61,753 nucleotides of DNA from a virus, in IMG/VR virus record IMGVR_UViG_3300033233_000040, positions 1-61,753 of that record; one strand, written 5' to 3'. The notes under the pieces are model-generated. The model saw nothing but the letters and a program-made list of their open reading frames with translations. It was not told the DNA's origin and searched no databases. Made by a program: the position numbers and the translations under genes. Position 1 is the stretch's first letter, and each line of letters starts with the position of its first letter. Below are positions 1 to 8,824 of this stretch, piece after piece.

Positions 1-127
1 CTCGCCGACTCCTTCATGGACAAAGGGTTTCTTCATACGCTTCGCAGTCGGTCGCCCGAGTTTTTCAAGAAATTAATTTCCGCATTTATCGAGACCTACT
101 CAAGAATAATTCGCGCCTTTCGCGGTA
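1..127. repeat. Terminal direct repeat marking a closed circle (left copy)
   Basis: These 127 bases are identical to 61627-61753. The reading frame of the giant gene passes through both copies in register, so the two ends are the same locus. The unit genome is 61,626 bp. The length 127 is a common assembler k-mer, so the overlap is probably an assembly artefact of a circular or circularly permuted molecule and not a biological terminal repeat. Confidence 0.93.
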
Positions 128-3100
128 AGTTTAAGGGGAGAACGCAGCCCGAGTGGTTCAAGAGTGTTGTTGCTATGAGGGACCGGATGGCGCGACTGAT
201 CCGCGATATTTATGTATCCGAGCATCAACAGGCGTCGGAGTCGGCGAGTAGAAAAATTATTGATGCCTTTATAGACGCCGTTAACAAGGACATGAAAGAT
301 AAGGGCGTCGTACCATCCCATGAGGGCGGCCCTGCCGAGGGTGCCTTAAAACCAGGGGAAGCGCAGTTTGCGCGCAACCCGAACCAGGTGGACATCTTTG
401 ACAAGACGCTGCCGGGCGACCTTTTTCAGGCAAAAGAAAGCGCGGGGAAAAGCAGGCCGGTAACAGAGAAGCTCGCGGTTCCCCCGGCCCCACCGGTTCC
501 CTCGGTACGCGCTGAGAGGGTTACTCGGGAACCGGCGCAGCCAAGCGGCATTACGGATTTCGGGGCGAAGATCGGGGGGGCGAAGAAAGACCTTTGGAAA
601 CAGCGCGGCCTGCAGGCAAGCGACATGACTTCCATGACGCAGCAGGAGAAGGAATCTTACGCCACCAAGGCCAATGTCTGGCCGGCAGCGGATTATGAGA
701 AAATGGTCGCGGATGGAATGCGGCCCGAGATTGCCTACCTGGTGAAGAAAGCCAAGGATGCAATTTCTCTTAAACCCGAGATTCCCCGGAACGTTCCGGT
801 TGAAGAGCGCCCCGCGAAATTAGAGCGGTACGTTACCGTGGTTTCCCGCCTTAAAGGCTACCTGGAAAGGGTGCGTTCCCTGGAGGACATCCGGGGCGTA
901 CAGCGCGAGGTTTTCCCGTCCGAGGGGTATCACTATACCAAACAGGCAAACGACGACGTATTGCTTCTTGGCGGGCGCGCGCTCTCAAAGGCGCTGCAGG
1001 CAGGACCCTATGAAATGGTCCGGGCCGAACGCTTTATCAAAGAGACCGGTTTCCCGGCCAAACAAGAAGCGTGGGAAAAACGCTTTGACATCCGCGAGAG
1101 CCCGGCAGGAATGACCATTTACGACAAGGGGCAGGAGCGCACCCTCACCGAGGGTGAATATTTTGTGACTAAAAAGGGCAGCCGATCAATTTTGTCTGAC
1201 GGGTTTAAGACCCGGGAAGAGGCTGTTGCCTGGGCGCGCGAGAAGGCCACGGTTGAGCGTGGAGAGCAGATTAACCGCCCCTTCCGGGAAAACATCACGC
1301 GGACCGGCGAAAACTACCGCAAGGGTGCCAACATTGAAGGCAAGGATTTGATGTCGCAGTTCGGGTTCCGTGGCGGCGAGTTCGGCAATTGGACCAATGC
1401 CGGGGACCGCCAGCAGAGCCTTAACGAGGCCTACGATGGCCTGAAGGACATGGCCGATGTTCTGGGCATCCCGGACAAGGCGGTCTCTCTTAACGGCGAA
1501 CTCGGCATTGCCTTTGGCGCGCGCGGATCCGGCAAGGCCCTTGCCCATTACGAACCATCCCGGATTGTCATAAATCTCACCAAGACCGGTGGTGCCGGCA
1601 GCCTGGCCCATGAGTGGGCGCACGCCATGGACGATTATTTCGGGCGCATGGCAAGCGGCGGACTCCCGGGACAATACCTTTCCGGCAGCGGCAAAATAGG
1701 CAAGGTCCGCCCGGAGATGGTCGAGGCCTATAAGAACGTGATGCGCACCATAGCCGAGAAGGCGGCCACGAAAGACGAGACCATCGCCCACGCAAAAACC
1801 CGATCCGTACAGTACGGAAAATATCTGAACAGTTGGCTTGAACCCATTCTTGAAAAAGGGACCCCCGACGAATACACGAACGACGTTATTTCAATGCTCC
1901 GGGACGAGAAGCCGAAGATGTTGAGCGGCGTTCGCGTTACCGCGGAAGAACTCTCCACGGCGCTCAAAAACCACCTGAAGGACAAATTTAATTACCGGGC
2001 CGAACCTGAACGGTTCAAGCAGATCGGCTGGAATGCTGACGCGGTTGAAAGGGCCAACGTCCAGATGGCCAAAGCAGAGGCCGGGGAGTTTTTGCTTTCC
2101 AACCAACCGACGAAGCTGATGAGGGGCTCGCTGCTGACGGACAAGGGCAAGGCCAAGGCGTATTGGTCCACCCCGCACGAACTCTTTGCCAGGGCCTTTG
2201 AAAGTTATGTTGAAGATCGCCTCAAAGACCAGGGGCAACAAAGCGATTACCTGGTCCATTCAACGGACGTGGGCGAGACCGAGGGATGGGGATCGGTTTA
2301 TCCGCATGGTGAAGAGCGGGTGGCGATCGGCAAGGCATTTGATAAGTTCTTCGAAACCCTGCAGAGTAAGGAGACGGACAAGGGCGTCGCGATGTTCTCG
2401 CGTTCGCAGGAGCCCGCCCCTACTTTCTATTCGGCCCTCGCCCGGTCCATCGAGAACGCCCCGGCGAAGCTGGACAATCTGACCGGCGCGCAGTGGAAAG
2501 GATGGCTCGACAGCAATGCGCCGAAGCTCGGCGTGAAAGCGGATGAAATCGAATGGTCGGGGATTAAGGATTATCTGGCCCTTAAAGGCAAAGAGAAGAT
2601 CACCAAGGCGGATGTTTCCAATTACCTGGCCCAGAACGGCGTGAAGGTACAGGAAGTGGAAAAAGGGCACGTTCTCAAGCAGTGGACAAAGGAGGGGAAC
2701 GCCCTAGTATCGGATGACGGCTATCGGATAACCCCGTTCGGAGAAAAGTCCGCGCAATTAATTTTCCCTGACAAATCGGACGGCGTTTATTCCAGCATGG
2801 ACGAGGCGAAAGAAGTGGCCGAAAGAACGCCGACAGGACCCAAATTTGAAAAGTATCAGCTTCCCGGAGGAGAGAATTACCGCGAGCTGTTATTGACCCT
2901 GCCCACAAAGGAAACGCGAATTCCGAATACGGTTTATCGCAAAAGCCAACCCACGAAAGAGAAGCTGATTCAACACATCGACTTTGACCCTATGATTGTG
3001 GACAGGAAGGGCAATCTTAAAAAGGGCCTGTATTACGGGCAGGACAAAAAAGGCGGGTGGAACGTATTTGAGGATACGATTGTCCGTAATGAACGCTTTC

Positions 3101-6100
3101 AAGCCGGTCATTTTGAAGAGAGCAATGTACTCGCTCATATTCGATTCAACGACCGGACCGATGCCGAAGGAAAAAGGGTGTTGTTCCTTGAAGAACTGCA
3201 GAGTGACTGGGCGCAAAAGGCGCGCAGAGAAGGATTTGTAAAGCCGAGACCAACACTGGAGAGGTTAGAAGAAATTAAGTCACGGCTGATTGAAATACAA
3301 AAGATTGCAAAACCCGCGGCGCACCGAGACAGCGGAGAATATCACGCCTTGGATGTTGAAGAAAGAATGCTACAGGATGAATTTAATGGGCGTGGCGGCG
3401 TCCCTGCTGCCCCGTTTGTTGGCGACACCAAAGCCTGGGTAGGGTTGGCGCTGAAACGCATGATCCGCTACGCCGCGGAGAACGGATACGACAAGGTGGC
3501 GTGGACCACGGGCGCGCAGCAGGTGGATCGCTACGATCTTTCAAAGCAGATCGGTTCAATAATGTGGGCGAAGCTTGCCGATGGAGATTACGGAATAAGC
3601 GCCTTTGGTTTGCGGGGCGCTGATATTCCCGGGTTACGAAACAAGAGAGTTGCCAAGAATGAACTTGCGGATACCATTGGGAAGGACCTGGCGGATAAAA
3701 TCATAAACAGTCCCGACAACAAGGGAGATTTTAAAGGTATTGATCTGAAGGTCGGCGGCGAAGGCATGAACGCTTTCTACGACAACATCGTGCCGCAGGT
3801 GGCCAATGACATTTTGAAAAAGGTTGGCGGCGGCAAAGTTTCCGATACGCCCCTTGCCTTTGAAAATGCCAACTTTGATCAGGGCGATACCGAGGACGGT
3901 GGAATGCCACCCGAAGAAACCGTTCAGACAAAGGGTTTTGAAATCACCCCTGAAATGCGCGAAAAGGTAATGAGTGAAGGACTGCCCATGTTCTCCCGCT
4001 CCCTGGATGACGCCGTTGAACAAACCATCACGGCAAAAGACAAGGTGCCGGCAACGGACGATAATGTTACCATTCCGAAGAGCGTGAATGCCGAGGCCGA
4101 GCGGCGCATGAAAGAAGCCAAGGGAATACAACTGACCCCCTTTTACCAGAAGATCGGCCCGGCGATTACGCGCATGGCGCAGGCGTTTACCCGCCATTAC
4201 CCGAACCTGGGGCCGGAAGATGCCAGGGTGGGCGATATTCTGAGGCAGTTCGAGGCGGTCCCGGAGTACGCGGAAGCCATTTCCATCAACGTGGTACATC
4301 AGATCGTCGGCAACCTGGGACCCCAGAAATACCGCCTGCTCACGCAATCCTTTATCTTGCCCGACCTGCTGAAAGACATCGATCGCGGCTTATTTGAGGG
4401 CAAAGACCAATTGCCGTTCGGGTACAAGGACCGCTCGGAAGTCCAGACCGACTTTGACAACACCATGAAGGCGGTCGCGGAAAACCCGGACGTGTCGGAC
4501 GCCATGCGGCGCAGACAGGAGTTTAACCTTGCGCTGCGCAACGACCTGGTGAAGCACAAACTCCTCCCCGACTCCATCCTCGAAGATGACGCTTATTACC
4601 ATCACCAGGTGCTTGAGAAGATCGCGGAGAAGGAGTTGTTCGGGAGGAAGACATCAGGCGGCGGGGATGCCAAGCTGCGCGCGGCAGGGTTTATGCGCGA
4701 GCGCATGGGTTCCGCGCTGGATTACAATACCGAGTACGTGGAGGCGGAGGGCGAGGTTATTTCCCAGGCGATCGAGAAGCTGGAAACCCTGCGCAAACTG
4801 CGGGAACTGCAGCCGCTTGTGGACATCTCCGAGACCTTGGCCGCGGAGGCCGCGAAAGAACACCGGTCCATGCAGATTCCCGAGGGATACACCGGATGGA
4901 GCCCAAAGCAGAACACCCCGTTCTACGCGGGGAAGACAATCCCAGAGAAGGTCATCGAGCAGCTCGTGAACCGGCAGCTCGACCAGGCGGTAACGGAGAA
5001 CGACATCCGGGAGATTTTGGCGGCCGGAAAAGCCCCGCAGTGGGTTGTTAAGGACGGCGTGGCCCGGACCCTGGATGAGATCAAGGCCCCGTCATCCGGC
5101 AACGTGCTCGACAAGGGGGCGCAGATAATTCAGAGCAAATGGAAACAGTGGGTATTGATCAACCCTGTCCGGATCCTGAAATACAACATCAACAACATGT
5201 CCGGCGACGCCGATATTACCATGGCCTACCATCCGGCCATTTTCAAAGGGTTTCCGCAGGCCGCGGCGGACATGTGGCGCTTCCTCGTGAAGAAGGAGGC
5301 CCCCACCCCCGAGATACTGCACATGATCAAGAAGGGTATTATCGGTTCGGGATGGTCCACGCAGGAAGTGCCGGACATCAGCAAACTCGCCTTTTTCCGT
5401 GCCGTGACCGGCAAAGAAGGTGGAAAACTCAAGCGGTTTACGGTTGGCGCGGTTGGCAAATACTGGGACACAAGCAAAAACCTCACGGAATGGCGCGAGA
5501 GTATTCTGCGGGTGGCCGCGTACCGGTGGTTTAAACAACAGATGGACGCCGGCAACAAGCTTTACGGCGTATCAAAGGCTGACGAAATCAACGCCATCCC
5601 GGACGGTGACGACCGCGCCGCGAAACTCTCCCGTGAGCTGCTCGGTGATTACGGTAACATCAGCGAGGCCGGTGCGTGGATGCGCACCAGGGCGTATCCC
5701 TTCTGGTCATGGGTTGAAATCAACGCACCGCGCTACCTGCGCCTGCTGAAAAACGCCAGGTTGGAAGGTAATTCCGAGGCCGCGGCAGCCGGGAAAGTGG
5801 CCGGGATACTGGCCGGGAAACTGACGAAGAAGGCAGCGTTCAAGATTGCAAAGGTCGCAATCGCCGCGAACGTGCTTTTTGTGATGATTAATCTGTGGAA
5901 CCATGTCTTTCATAAAAAGGAAGAGGAGGAGCTGGGGTCGCAGGGCACGAACCAGATGCACCTTATTCTTGGCCGGAATAAGCAAGGGCAGATTATTACG
6001 CTGCGCCTGCAGGGGGCGCTTTCCGACGTGCTAAATTGGGTTGATCTCCACGACTTTCCCCAGGACATATGGGAACTCGTGAACCATAAGAAAACAGCCA

Positions 6101-6735
6101 AGGACATGGCAAAAGAAGCGGGTATCAGTTTTCTATCGAAGCTGTACGGCGGCATCGGCCCCCAGTATAAGACGCCGGTGGAACTGATCACCAAATCAAA
6201 GGCCTACCCGAGCATCGACAAACTGAGCCCCATCCGCGACCGCATGGAATACCTGATGAGCGTTCTTTCGCTCGACAAACCTTACCGCATGTTGTCCGGA
6301 ACGCCGTCGCGCGGCAACCTGGATGAAGCGGCCAATGTGGCGCTTTACACAACCGATCCCGGGGAAGCGGCCTATTACGACATCAAGGACGCAGCGCGGA
6401 AATTTCTGGAGAAGAAGAGCGACTACGAAGTCCCGGCCGTGAGTCCGTCTGACAAATCGAACGTGCTGTATTTCTACAAGAAAGCCGTGAAGTACGGTGA
6501 CACCAAGGCGGCCCGGAAGTATTGGGACGAGTACAAGGCGCAGGGCGGCACGTATCAGACAATGAACCAGAGTGTAAAGAATATGAATCCACTGTCCGCG
6601 TTCAGCGGGCACAATTTCAAGTACCGCGCTGAATTTGTAAAGCAACTGACTCCCAGAGAGCGCGACGGACTGACGCGCGCCTCGGCGTGGTTTACGAAGT
6701 TGAAAGGTGAGACGAGGGAAGCGACGAAACCATAA
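1..6735 (+). CDS. Giant polyvalent internal virion protein, residues 1292-3535 (C-terminal part; begins at 57754)
   Basis: This is the second part of a single 3535-aa reading frame that starts at 57754 and crosses the junction; the ATG at 16 is internal. Visible modules in full-protein numbering are as follows. A large-polyvalent-protein LPD1-like domain at about 1740-1860 carries an HEWAH zincin motif at 1828-1832. A module at about 2080-2170 starts with YSALARSIENAP. A module at about 2250-2470 contains HFEESNVLAHIRFNDR, EELQSDW and GDTKAWVGLALKRMI. An LPD38-like region lies at about 3000-3200 (INPVRILKYNINNMSGD), followed by a membrane segment near 3235-3260. MFSRS occurs twice at module ends. 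Such multi-enzyme proteins are packaged and ejected with phage DNA (family knowledge). The protein lies directly upstream of the lysis genes. Domain names are from recall of family sequence patterns. Confidence 0.9.
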   Translation, partial: LADSFMDKGFLHTLRSRSPEFFKKLISAFIETYSRIIRAFRGKFKGRTQPEWFKSVVAMRDRMARLIRDIYVSEHQQASESASRKIIDAFIDAVNKDMKDKGVVPSHEGGPAEGALKPGEAQFARNPNQVDIFDKTLPGDLFQAKESAGKSRPVTEKLAVPPAPPVPSVRAERVTREPAQPSGITDFGAKIGGAKKDLWKQRGLQASDMTSMTQQEKESYATKANVWPAADYEKMVADGMRPEIAYLVKKAKDAISLKPEIPRNVPVEERPAKLERYVTVVSRLKGYLERVRSLEDIRGVQREVFPSEGYHYTKQANDDVLLLGGRALSKALQAGPYEMVRAERFIKETGFPAKQEAWEKRFDIRESPAGMTIYDKGQERTLTEGEYFVTKKGSRSILSDGFKTREEAVAWAREKATVERGEQINRPFRENITRTGENYRKGANIEGKDLMSQFGFRGGEFGNWTNAGDRQQSLNEAYDGLKDMADVLGIPDKAVSLNGELGIAFGARGSGKALAHYEPSRIVINLTKTGGAGSLAHEWAHAMDDYFGRMASGGLPGQYLSGSGKIGKVRPEMVEAYKNVMRTIAEKAATKDETIAHAKTRSVQYGKYLNSWLEPILEKGTPDEYTNDVISMLRDEKPKMLSGVRVTAEELSTALKNHLKDKFNYRAEPERFKQIGWNADAVERANVQMAKAEAGEFLLSNQPTKLMRGSLLTDKGKAKAYWSTPHELFARAFESYVEDRLKDQGQQSDYLVHSTDVGETEGWGSVYPHGEERVAIGKAFDKFFETLQSKETDKGVAMFSRSQEPAPTFYSALARSIENAPAKLDNLTGAQWKGWLDSNAPKLGVKADEIEWSGIKDYLALKGKEKITKADVSNYLAQNGVKVQEVEKGHVLKQWTKEGNALVSDDGYRITPFGEKSAQLIFPDKSDGVYSSMDEAKEVAERTPTGPKFEKYQLPGGENYRELLLTLPTKETRIPNTVYRKSQPTKEKLIQHIDFDPMIVDRKGNLKKGLYYGQDKKGGWNVFEDTIVRNERFQAGHFEESNVLAHIRFNDRTDAEGKRVLFLEELQSDWAQKARREGFVKPRPTLERLEEIKSRLIEIQKIAKPAAHRDSGEYHALDVEERMLQDEFNGRGGVPAAPFVGDTKAWVGLALKRMIRYAAENGYDKVAWTTGAQQVDRYDLSKQIGSIMWAKLADGDYGISAFGLRGADIPGLRNKRVAKNELADTIGKDLADKIINSPDNKGDFKGIDLKVGGEGMNAFYDNIVPQVANDILKKVGGGKVSDTPLAFENANFDQGDTEDGGMPPEETVQTKGFEITPEMREKVMSEGLPMFSRSLDDAVEQTITAKDKVPATDDNVTIPKSVNAEAERRMKEAKGIQLTPFYQKIGPAITRMAQAFTRHYPNLGPEDARVGDILRQFEAVPEYAEAISINVVHQIVGNLGPQKYRLLTQSFILPDLLKDIDRGLFEGKDQLPFGYKDRSEVQTDFDNTMKAVAENPDVSDAMRRRQEFNLALRNDLVKHKLLPDSILEDDAYYHHQVLEKIAEKELFGRKTSGGGDAKLRAAGFMRERMGSALDYNTEYVEAEGEVISQAIEKLETLRKLRELQPLVDISETLAAEAAKEHRSMQIPEGYTGWSPKQNTPFYAGKTIPEKVIEQLVNRQLDQAVTENDIREILAAGKAPQWVVKDGVARTLDEIKAPSSGNVLDKGAQIIQSKWKQWVLINPVRILKYNINNMSGDADITMAYHPAIFKGFPQAAADMWRFLVKKEAPTPEILHMIKKGIIGSGWSTQEVPDISKLAFFRAVTGKEGGKLKRFTVGAVGKYWDTSKNLTEWRESILRVAAYRWFKQQMDAGNKLYGVSKADEINAIPDGDDRAAKLSRELLGDYGNISEAGAWMRTRAYPFWSWVEINAPRYLRLLKNARLEGNSEAAAAGKVAGILAGKLTKKAAFKIAKVAIAANVLFVMINLWNHVFHKKEEEELGSQGTNQMHLILGRNKQGQIITLRLQGALSDVLNWVDLHDFPQDIWELVNHKKTAKDMAKEAGISFLSKLYGGIGPQYKTPVELITKSKAYPSIDKLSPIRDRMEYLMSVLSLDKPYRMLSGTPSRGNLDEAANVALYTTDPGEAAYYDIKDAARKFLEKKSDYEVPAVSPSDKSNVLYFYKKAVKYGDTKAARKYWDEYKAQGGTYQTMNQSVKNMNPLSAFSGHNFKYRAEFVKQLTPRERDGLTRASAWFTKLKGETREATKP

Positions 6736-6763
6736 GCCCCCCAAACCCCCCAAAGGGGGGCTT
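6734..6763. repeat. GC-rich hairpin after the giant gene
   Basis: AAGCCCCCC pairs with GGGGGGCTT around a short loop immediately after the giant gene's stop codon. There is no T-run, so it is not a standard intrinsic terminator. It may be an RNA processing or stability element, or a small palindromic repeat like those at 7328 and 15887. Confidence 0.6.
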
Positions 6764-6792
6764 GAGGAAGGGGAAATTAAGAAGGAGAAAAG

Positions 6793-7287
6793 ATGCCGGA
6801 CATGGTAACAACGGGAGAGACAGCGGGAAAACTGATGGGAAATGGCACCCTGGCGGGCGGCCTCGGGGGGACCTTTGTTTGGTTGGTCAAGGAACTGATC
6901 GCCGTTATCCGTGGGAAGACTTATCCTACCAGACGGGAAGTTAAGAGGGCCATCGAAGAGTCTGAAGCGCGGGTGAAGGAAGCGGCGGGCGCTGCTGCAA
7001 AAGCATTGGAGGAAAAAACAGCGGAGGCGGCAAAGGAGATAAGGGAAAAAGCCGACGAGCAGGACATCAAGATTGGCATTCTGGAGCATCAGAAGGCGTG
7101 TTTGGCTGAACAGAAAGCGGACATGAAGGATTTTCAGGCGAAAATTGTAATGTCCTTTTCCGGCATTCAAGAGACGGTTTCTAAGATGCAGGAGAACCAT
7201 ACGGACAGCTTCAGGAGAATGCATACGCGGATTGATGAAGTGAAGAAGGAAATCATGGACATGGCGAAGGAGTTGGCGAAGAAGTGA
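6793..7287 (+). CDS. Membrane-anchored coiled-coil protein, possible holin-class lysis protein
   Basis: 164 aa. The start is preceded by AAGGAG. A Gly-rich hydrophobic segment at about residues 14-36 (GLGGTFVWLVKEL) could cross the membrane once. The rest is a long charged helix rich in Glu, Lys and Ala, predicted coiled coil, ending in KELAKK. It lies between the giant virion gene and the endolysin, where phages often place a holin or other lysis membrane protein. The function is inferred from position and topology only. A virion or host-interaction role is equally possible. Confidence 0.7.
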   Translation: MPDMVTTGETAGKLMGNGTLAGGLGGTFVWLVKELIAVIRGKTYPTRREVKRAIEESEARVKEAAGAAAKALEEKTAEAAKEIREKADEQDIKIGILEHQKACLAEQKADMKDFQAKIVMSFSGIQETVSKMQENHTDSFRRMHTRIDEVKKEIMDMAKELAKK

Positions 7288-7327
7288 CTCACCCCCCTGC
7301 CCGGTCCGCTGCTGCGGCCCGTGGCGT

Positions 7328-7356
7328 CCCCCCTCTCTACGGGTAGAGAGGGGGGA
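7328..7356. repeat. Palindromic hairpin upstream of the endolysin
   Basis: CCCCCCTCTCTAC pairs with GTAGAGAGGGGGG, 15 bases before the endolysin start. It resembles the small GC-rich palindromes at 6734 and 15887. Confidence 0.65.
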
Positions 7357-7370
7357 AGAAAAGGCGAAAG

Positions 7371-7727
7371 ATGGCAAAGATCAAACTGAGCGTTCTGCAG
7401 GATAAGTTTCTGTGGAGCATCGCCAAGTTGATATTCTACGCGCACGAAGCGGGGTATACCGTAACGCTGGGCCGGGGAAAGGTGACGCCGGAAGAGAATG
7501 CGGCGGAAGGGGGAATCCCTGACAGCCTGCACCTCATCGGGCTTGCACAGGACCTTAATTTCTATCTGAACGGCGTTTGGCTGACCCAGACGGAAGATTT
7601 GAGGATATTCGGGGATTGGTGGAAAATGCAGGGGGCGGATTACGCCTGGGGCGGTGATTTTGTTGTGAACGGCAAGGCAAAGCCGGATGGAAACCATTTC
7701 TCTTATGCCTATGGAGGGCACAAATGA
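7371..7727 (+). CDS. Endolysin, M15-type peptidoglycan peptidase
   Basis: 118 aa, a short single-domain enzyme. The M15 (VanY / L-alanyl-D-glutamate peptidase) zinc site is visible as SLHLIGLAQDL (His and Asp ligands, residues about 51-60) and a late GNHFSY (third His ligand, about 107-112), with WKMQGADYAWGGDF between them. It should cut peptide bonds in host peptidoglycan at lysis. There is no signal peptide, so it needs a holin, for which the upstream gene is the candidate. Its stop overlaps the start of the next gene by 4 bp (ATGA). Confidence 0.88.
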   Translation: MAKIKLSVLQDKFLWSIAKLIFYAHEAGYTVTLGRGKVTPEENAAEGGIPDSLHLIGLAQDLNFYLNGVWLTQTEDLRIFGDWWKMQGADYAWGGDFVVNGKAKPDGNHFSYAYGGHK

Positions 7728-8284
7728 TCGACAAAAACAAACTCTGTATCGGCGATTACGCGCTGACCTCGGCCATGCACCCTTTCGCCCTGGCGGAACG
7801 CGCGAAGATTGCCGGGTGGCGGCATACGTTCGACCGGAAAATAGCGACCCATGCGGCGATCGTTTATTCGATCGATGGAAGCGAAGACCCGGCCTGCCTG
7901 TTTTTGGCCGAGATGGTGATACCGAGAATCCGCCGCGCTTCGTTTGAGGAGTATGAGCTGAACGGGTGGTTCGCGGGCGGCAAGATTATCATGATCCGGC
8001 GCAATCCGCTTTACGCGAGTCCGGATACCAGAAAGCGTCTCAACGACCGGATCCGCTACGACATCGAGCGCGGGGTGGAATACGACGAGAAGGGGCTGCT
8101 CGAATACATGTGGCCGAAGATTGAGGACCGCCCGGATGAATTCTACTGCTCGGAGTACCTGCGGCACCAGGCGCAGTTGGACGGCGGGGATATCATCCAC
8201 CCGAAGTGGCGCAAGGAAGACGATATCCCGCCGTACGGCGTTCAGACGGCCACGAACTGTGAAACGACATGGTCAAAATTTTAA
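7724..8284 (+). CDS. Permuted papain-like (YiiX/NlpC-P60 type) cysteine hydrolase
   Basis: 186 aa. An early GDYALTS segment, a central THAAIVY (candidate catalytic His) and a late FYCSEYL (candidate catalytic Cys) match the order seen in circularly permuted YaeF/YiiX papain-like hydrolases, which act on peptidoglycan or amide-linked lipids. It starts 4 bp inside the M15 endolysin and overlaps the following lipoprotein gene by 16 bp, so it belongs to the same translated unit. It may be a second cell-wall hydrolase. The exact substrate is unknown. Confidence 0.68.
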   Translation: MIDKNKLCIGDYALTSAMHPFALAERAKIAGWRHTFDRKIATHAAIVYSIDGSEDPACLFLAEMVIPRIRRASFEEYELNGWFAGGKIIMIRRNPLYASPDTRKRLNDRIRYDIERGVEYDEKGLLEYMWPKIEDRPDEFYCSEYLRHQAQLDGGDIIHPKWRKEDDIPPYGVQTATNCETTWSKF

Positions 8285-8433
8285 TTGCCGCGGCGCTCTT
8301 CTTATGCGCCTGCACGCCTGATCCCGTGACCATGCGTGCGCGGAAAGAACAGACCATTGGCCGGCAGATTGTCGCGCACCCTGAAAAACGGGATAGTCTG
8401 AAAATGGAACTGGATAAAATCTGGGAGTTTTGA
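8269..8433 (+). CDS. Small lipoprotein, spanin-like lysis component
   Basis: 54 aa. The N-terminus MVKILIAAALFLCAC is a lipoprotein signal with the lipobox LCAC (Cys15). The remaining 40 residues are charged (KEQTIGRQIV, KMELDKIWEF). The gene overlaps the upstream hydrolase gene by 16 bp. A tiny outer-membrane lipoprotein embedded at the end of a lysis cassette suggests an Rz1-like or o-spanin role and implies a host with an outer membrane. No separate inner-membrane Rz partner is recognisable. Confidence 0.7.
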   Translation: MVKILIAAALFLCACTPDPVTMRARKEQTIGRQIVAHPEKRDSLKMELDKIWEF

Positions 8434-8447
8434 GTCGGGCAAAGAGA

Positions 8448-8515
8448 AAGGCCGGGGTCCGCGAGGGGGTCTAACCCACTTTAATCGGTCCCCGGCCTTC
8501 ACCGGTTTTGGAGTT
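8448..8515. terminator. Intrinsic terminator between convergent transcription units
   Basis: AAGGCCGGGG at 8448-8457 pairs with CCCCGGCCTT at 8490-8499. It lies between the plus-strand lysis genes and the convergent minus-strand operon. T-rich sequence follows on both sides, so it may serve both directions. Confidence 0.7.
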
Positions 8516-8572
8516 GCGCATAGGTCTCCTTAACAAATAAAATAAATTAACGGGTTCCGGATGTCAAGCCAA

Positions 8573-8593
8573 GTATGACAAAAGCTGTCATAC
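8573..8593. repeat. Short perfect hairpin at the end of the minus operon
   Basis: GTATGACA and its complement TGTCATAC are separated by 5 bases, and the stop codon of the 8588 gene lies inside. There is no T-run. It could be a weak terminator, a stability hairpin or an operator. Confidence 0.5.
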
Positions 8594-8812
8594 CAACGGC
8601 AATACCATCTGTTCGGGTGGGTTCTTTTTCTTGGGATTACAATCATCACATAGAATGGTTTGCCTCCCTTTGCCCGTGCGGAAAAGGCCGTTCTTTCTGA
8701 AGACGTAAAACATTTTACCGCAGCCGCGGCAGGGGAAAGGTTTTATAGCCCCTCCGGAAAAGAGCGCAATTATTTTCCAGACCAGAGACCGTGTTTTAAC
8801 ATACCGTGCCAT
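8588..8812 (-). CDS. Small zinc-ribbon protein
   Basis: 74 aa. Two Cys pairs (CRGCGK and CDDCNP) suggest one zinc ribbon, preceded by a basic N-terminus. A GGAGG site lies before the ATG. It is the last gene of the minus-strand operon, directly after the large terminase. The function is unknown; nucleic-acid binding is the usual role of such folds. Confidence 0.75.
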   Translation of the reverse strand: MARYVKTRSLVWKIIALFSGGAIKPFPCRGCGKMFYVFRKNGLFRTGKGRQTILCDDCNPKKKNPPEQMVLPLV

Positions 8813-8824
8813 TTGAACCTCCTT

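Noticed and set aside
6196-7377. 393-residue minus-strand frame
   Set aside because: Spans the end of the giant gene and the next gene on the other strand; low-complexity composition, no ribosome site.
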